Positions 59,941 to 64,000 of a stretch of DNA of 64,000 nt are shown piece by piece. The translations under genes were made by a program, and so were the position numbers. The notes under the pieces were generated by a model that was given only the letters and a program-made list of their open reading frames with translations, made no database searches and was not told the DNA's origin. How positions within the stretch are numbered: position 1 is the stretch's first letter; each line of letters begins with the position of its first letter. The DNA comes from Cinclus cinclus (lineage: Eukaryota; Chordata; Aves; Passeriformes; Cinclidae). The stretch covers positions 248,001 through 312,000 of the forward strand of contig NW_026912204.1 of assembly GCF_963662255.1 (NCBI RefSeq). The letters run 5' to 3'.

Positions 59941-61319
59941 CCTAAGCGGCGCCACGCTCCCTCGGCTACTGTGTCCTTTCCCTCTGCACTGCGTCTGCCG
60001 AGGTGCTCTCTGCCTCTCGGAGCAGAAGGGCAAAGGACAATGTTTTCCACAGCAGGGTAGAAATGGCATTGCTAGCAGGAAAGCTAGATGCCTTGGAACT
60101 GTCCCCTTAGCCCTTGCCACTCACTTCAGGCTCGTACGCTGAGCAGAACAGCCTGCTGTTCTGAAGCTTCGCTGGCTGCCGTTCGTGCCCAGACGCGATT
60201 TCCTTCCCAAGGAGGCGAAGCGCCGTCTACTTCTCGCAGAGAGCACGCTGCTCCTGGCTTTCGCTTCTGCCGCAACGAGCTCGCTACGAGCACTTTTCTT
60301 CTCAACCCTCTAGACCATTGCGTTCTGCTTTTCTTGTCTCGTGAATGGAGACGGAAAGCTTCTCGGCTACAATCTCGCCTAGAACAACTGCGGCTACACA
60401 TTAAGCTCGCCCGCAACGCCCTGCTGAAACTTGCCTTCTGGCACCACATTCGCGGGGCAGCCGTCTTTCTTCGGCCACCTGCCAAGTGGCCCCATATCGC
60501 CGCGCTCGTTGCACTCCGCTTGTCAGATTGGCTTCCCGTGGCGCTGATTTCAGCCTGGCCAAATACTAGCGCTGCGGAGAGCTGTCTCGCAGACAATCAT
60601 GTTCCAGCATAGAAATTTGTCCTGCAATGTTCCCCCCTCTTTTCCCCCATGGTGTTGCTCTGATGAATGCCTTGAGCATGGAACGACTTAAGCCAGCAAG
60701 TATTCCTCGCCGGCCACCTCTCGCTGTGCAAGAGGTATGCCGTGGACCCTTGGAACGCTGCCAAGCAAAAAGCAGAGCAGTGACAATAAAAGCGAGGAGA
60801 GAGCATGCACGAAGCACACTAGTTCTGTCTAGTGCTTTCCGTGCAGAGAGGCAGCAAAGCTGAATGCCGTGCCAGAGCTTCACTTCTCGCTGGAGCACAG
60901 GAAGGCAAGAATGAAGAGGCAGAACACAGCCTTGGTTTCAGCAGCCTCCGGGGCTGCAAAAGTTCAGCAATAGCTCTGTCAAAGCAGAACTCGGCTGAGA
61001 ATGCTCTCGCAGCTTGGGAAAGTTAGGCGCAGCTGTTGACCAGCTCTGCCCGTGGCCACAGGCTGCTTCTTCCACCTTCACTGTGGCAGAGCTTTTGCGG
61101 AACAGAGACGGCATTCTTCAAGTGCGTGTTCTCCAGGGTGCTGTGAAACAGAGCCTAGCACGCTGTCTCGCTGATCCTGGCTTTCGGCAAGCAGGCGTGC
61201 CAGACCGCTGACATTCTGCACTCTGGCAGCCTAGTTGCCAGCTTTCGGCAGCTGCTGTCCTAGCAAGGAAGCTCAGGGAGTCAAAGCCAGTGCCGGGCGG
61301 CACCTTTCTGCTTTGCCCG
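59941..61319 (+). repeat. Monomer U45, L form (1379 bp)
   Basis: Copy of U43, 2719 bp downstream (CTCGGCTACTG, GTGCTCTCTGCC, AATAAA hexamer near 60784). Differs by CCCTTGG instead of CCCTTTG and CCTAGCACG instead of CCTAACACG. Confidence 0.97.
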
Positions 61320-62659
61320 CCTAAGCGGCGCCACGCTCCCTCGGATACTGTGTCCTTTCCCTCTGCACTGCGTCTGCCGAGGTGCTCTGTGCCTCTCGGA
61401 GCAGAAGGGCAAAGGACAATGTTTTCCACAGCAGGGTAGAAATGGCATTGCTAGCAGGAAAGCTAGATGCCTTGGAACTGTCCCCTTAGCCCTTGCCACT
61501 CACTTCAGGCTCGTACGCTGAGCAGAACAGCCTGCTTGTTCTGAAGCTTCGCTGGCTGCCGTTCGTGCCCAGACGCGATTTCCTTCCCAAGGAGGCGAAG
61601 CGCCGTCTACTTCTCTCACCGAGCACGCTGCTCCTGGCTTTCGCTTCTGCCGCAGCCATTGCGTTCTGCTTTTCTTGTCTCGTGAATGGAGACGGAAAGC
61701 TTCTCGGCTACAATCTCGCCTAGAACAACTGCGGCTACACATTAAGCTCGCCCGGAACGCCCTGCTGAAACTTGCCTTCTGGCACCACATTCGCGGGCAG
61801 CCGTCTTTCTTCGGCCACCTGCCAAGTGGCCCCATATCGCCGCGCTCGTTGCACTCCGCTTGTCAGATTGGCTTCCCGTGGCGCTGATTTCAGCCTGGCC
61901 AAATACTAGCGCTGCGGAGAGCTGTCTCGCAGACAATCATGTTCCAGCATAGAAATTTGTCCTGCAATGTTCCCCCCTCTTTTCCCCCATGGTGTTGCTC
62001 TGATGAATGCCTTGAGCATGGAACGACTTAAGCCAGCAAGTATTCCTCGCCGGCCACCTCTCGCTGTGCAAGAGGTATGCCGTGGACCCTTTGAACGCTG
62101 CCAAGCAAAAAGCAGAGCAGTGACCATAAAAGCGAGGAGAGAGCATGCACGAAGCACACTAGTTCTGTCTAGTGCTTTCCGTGCAGAGAGGCGGCAAAGC
62201 TGAATGCCCTGCCAGAGCTTCACTTCTCGCTGGAGCACAGGAAGGCAAGAATGAAGAGGCAGAACACAGCCTTGGTTTCAGCAGCCTCCGGGACTGCAAA
62301 AGTTCAGCAATAGCTCTGTCAAAGCAGAACTCGGCTGAGAATGCTCTCGCAGCTTGGGAAAGTTAGGCGCAGCTGTTGACCAGCTCTGCCCGTGGCCACA
62401 GGCTGCTTCTTCCACCTTCACTGTGGCAGAGCTTTTGCGGAACAGAGACGGCATTCTTCAAGGGCGTGTTCTCCAAGGTGCTGTGAAACAGACCCTAGCA
62501 CGCTGTCTCGCTGAAACTGGCTTTCGGCAAGCAGGCGTGCCAGACCGCTGACATTCTGCACTCTGGCAGCCTAGTTGCCAGCTTTCGGCAGCTGCTGTCC
62601 TAGCAAGGAAGCTCAGGGAGTCAAAGCCAGTGCCGGGCGGCACCTTTCTGCTTTGCCCG
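61320..62659 (+). repeat. Monomer U46, S form (1340 bp)
   Basis: Copy of U44 in form (S with GGG and GCCCCATATC), but with CCATGG, CTTCAC and CTGAC. Private: C at about 62209 (GAATGCCCTGCC). Carries CAGACCCTAG and GAAACTGG. Confidence 0.97.
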
Positions 62660-64000
62660 CCTAAGCGGCGCCACGCTCCCTCGGATACTGTGTCCTTTCC
62701 CTCTGCACTGCGTCTGCCGAGGTGCTCTGTGCCTCTCGGAGCAGAAGGGCAAAGGACAATGTTTTCCACAGCAGGGTAGAAATGGCATTGCTAGCAGGAA
62801 AGCTAGATGCCTTGGAACTGTCCCCTTAGCCCTTGCCACTCACTTCAGGCTCGTACGCTGAGCAGAACAGCCTGCTGTTCTGAAGCTTCGCTGGCTGCCG
62901 TTCGTGCCCAGACGCGATTTCCTTCCCAAGGAGGCGAAGCGCCGTCTACTTCTCGCAGCGAGCACGCTGCTCCTGGCTTTCGCTTCTGCCGCAACGAGCT
63001 CGCTACGAGCACTTTTCTTCTCAACCCTCTAGACCATTGCGTTCTGCTTTTCTTGTCTCGTGAATGGAGACGGAAAGCTTCTCGGCTACAATCTCGCCTA
63101 GAACAACTGCGGCTACACATTAAGCTCGCCCGGAACGCCCTGCTGAAACTTGCCTTCTGGCACCCCATTCGCGGGCAGCCGTCTTTCTTCGGCCACCTGC
63201 CAAGTGGCCCCATATCGCCGCGCTCGTTGCACTCCGCTTGTCAGATTGGCTTCCCGTGGCGCTGATTTCAGCCTGGCCAAATACTAGCGCTGCGGAGAGC
63301 TGTCTCGCAGACAATCATGTTCCAGCATAGAAATTTGTCCTGCAATGTTCCCCCCTCTTTTCCCCCATGGTGTTGCTCTGATGAATGCCTTGAGCATGGA
63401 ACGACTTAAGCCAGCAAGTATTCCTCGCCGGCCACCTCTCGCTGTGCAAGAGGTATGCCGTGGACCCTTTGAACGCTGCCAAGCAAAAAGCAGAGCAGTG
63501 ACCATAAAAGCGAGGAGAGAGCATGCACGAAGCACACTAGTTCTGTCTAGTGCTTTCCGTGCAGAGAGGCGGCAAAGCTGAATGCCGTGCCAGAGCTTCA
63601 CTTCTCGCTGGAGCACAGGAAGGCAAGAATGAAGAGGCAGAACACAGCCTTGGTTTCAGCAGCCTCCGGGACTGCAAAAGTTCAGCAATAGCTCTGTCAA
63701 AGCAGAACTCGGCTGAGAATGCTCTCGCAGCTTGGGAAAGTTAGGCGCAGCTGTTGACCAGCTCTGCCCGTGGCCACAGGCTGCTTCTTCCACCTTCACT
63801 GTGGCAGAGCTTTTGCGGAACAGAAACGGCATTCTTCAAGGGCGTGTTCTCCAAGGTGCTGTGAAACAGACCCTAGCACGCTGTCTCGCTGAAACTGGCT
63901 TTCGGCAAGCAGGCGTGCCAGACCGCTGACATTCTGCACTCTGGCAGCCTAGTTGCCAGCTTTCGGCAGCTGCTGTCCTAGCAAGGAAGCTCAGGGAGTC
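62660..64000 (+). repeat. Monomer U47, L form, truncated by window end (1341 of ~1378 bp)
   Basis: L with the 40-bp block and GGG, but CACCCC, an otherwise S-type state among most monomers. Carries CTCCAAGGTGC, CAGACCCTAG, GAAACTGG and CTGAC. Private: A at 63825 (CAGAAACGGC). About 38 bp are missing at the right edge; the array evidently continues. Confidence 0.96.

Larger units (their letters stand above)
59941..62659 (+). repeat. 2719-bp L-S duplication, copy 2 (U45-U46)
   Basis: Partner of 57222-59940, already diverged at CCCTTGG/CCCTTTG, CCTAGCACG/CCTAACACG, CCATGG/GCATTG, CTTCAC/CTTGAC and CTGAC/CCTAC. It is therefore either older than the U25-U30 duplication or has been converted by other monomers. 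Confidence 0.88.
1..64000. repeat. Satellite array, 47 head-to-tail monomers of ~1.34-1.38 kb
   Basis: The sequence restarts with the motif CCTAAGCGGCGCC at base 1 and at 46 later positions, in the same orientation, with no interruption. Start-to-start distances take only four values: 1379 (13 times), 1378 (13), 1341 (18) and 1340 (2). Long monomers (L) contain a 40-bp block at offset 335-374 that short ones (S) lack. Other marker sites, by offset in an L monomer: AGTACT or GGTGCTCT (~62), CAGAAAGG or CAGAAGGG (~85), CTGCTGTTC or CTGCTTGTTC (~213), CTCGCAGCG or CTCTCACCG (~293), CACCCC or CACCAC (~501), GGG or GGGG (~514), CCATGG or GCATTG (~708), CCCTTGG or CCCTTTG (~808), CTTCAC or CTTGAC (~938), GGGGCTG or GGGACTG (~1009), AAGTGCG or AAGGGCG (~1180), GATCCTGG, GATACTGG or GAAACTGG (~1232), CTGAC or CCTAC (~1268), GGGCGGC or GGGCAGC (~1354). 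The phase point is arbitrary. Tandem repetition is directly seen; chromosomal location and host are inference. Confidence 0.99.

Noticed and set aside
1..64000. Array-long open frame or a tandem-repeat protein gene
   Set aside because: Although 1341 is a multiple of three, 1378 and 1379 are not, so frames shift at each L monomer, and all frames contain stops within each monomer.
1..64000. Transposable element, terminal repeats or a LINE/LTR origin for the monomer
   Set aside because: I saw no terminal inverted or direct repeats, target-site duplications, poly-A tract or reverse transcriptase/transposase motifs; the monomers abut directly.
1..64000. CRISPR array, ribosomal DNA, bacterial operon or telomeric repeat
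   Set aside because: The repeats are kilobase-long without short spacers, no rRNA core sequences or TTAGGG runs are present, and no Shine-Dalgarno-led gene set exists.

Overview
The whole window is one uninterrupted, head-to-tail satellite DNA array. I can phase it into 47 monomers (46 complete, the last cut off by the window edge), all in the same orientation. Nothing else is present: no gene, transposable element, RNA gene, CRISPR array or unique DNA. Complete monomers are 1378/1379 bp (long form, L) or 1341/1340 bp (short form, S). L carries a 40-bp block that S replaces with one base (net 39 bp); S carries one extra T. The G-run length at offset ~514 gives the remaining 1-bp difference. 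I count 27 L (one truncated) and 20 S. Monomers are nearly identical: L and S differ at roughly 15-20 scattered bases besides the indels.

Organism: long, nearly identical tandem monomers in a higher-order pattern point to a eukaryotic satellite, of the kind found in centromeric, pericentromeric, sex-chromosome or subtelomeric heterochromatin. Base composition is a little over half G+C, and CpG is frequent (about 75 per L monomer). My guess is a vertebrate, possibly a bird or other sauropsid, but this is a low-confidence impression; I do not recognise the family and cannot name it.

Layout (U = monomer, phased to base 1): U1 is L; U2-U10 (1380-13596) is a regular S-L alternation with a 2719-bp dimer period; U11-U16 (13597-21831) breaks the alternation and holds L-L pairs, an L-L-L run and one recombinant monomer; U17-U23 (21832-31329) alternates again; U23-U24 is the only S-S pair; U25-U30 (32671-40866) is a tandemly duplicated 4098-bp trimer; U29-U35 (38148-47645) alternates; U36-U42 (47646-57221) repeats the rare-variant pattern of U12-U18 about 32.67 kb away; U43-U47 (57222-64000) is a separate variant family with its own 2719-bp duplication.

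The most informative structure is therefore above the monomer. Shared private variants show nested duplications of 1, 2 and 3 monomers and a candidate super-repeat of about 24 monomers (32,670-32,671 bp). This is the pattern expected from repeated unequal exchange or gene conversion. Open reading frames exist on both strands of every monomer, but they overlap each other, change frame with the indels and match no family I recognise; I treat none as a gene.
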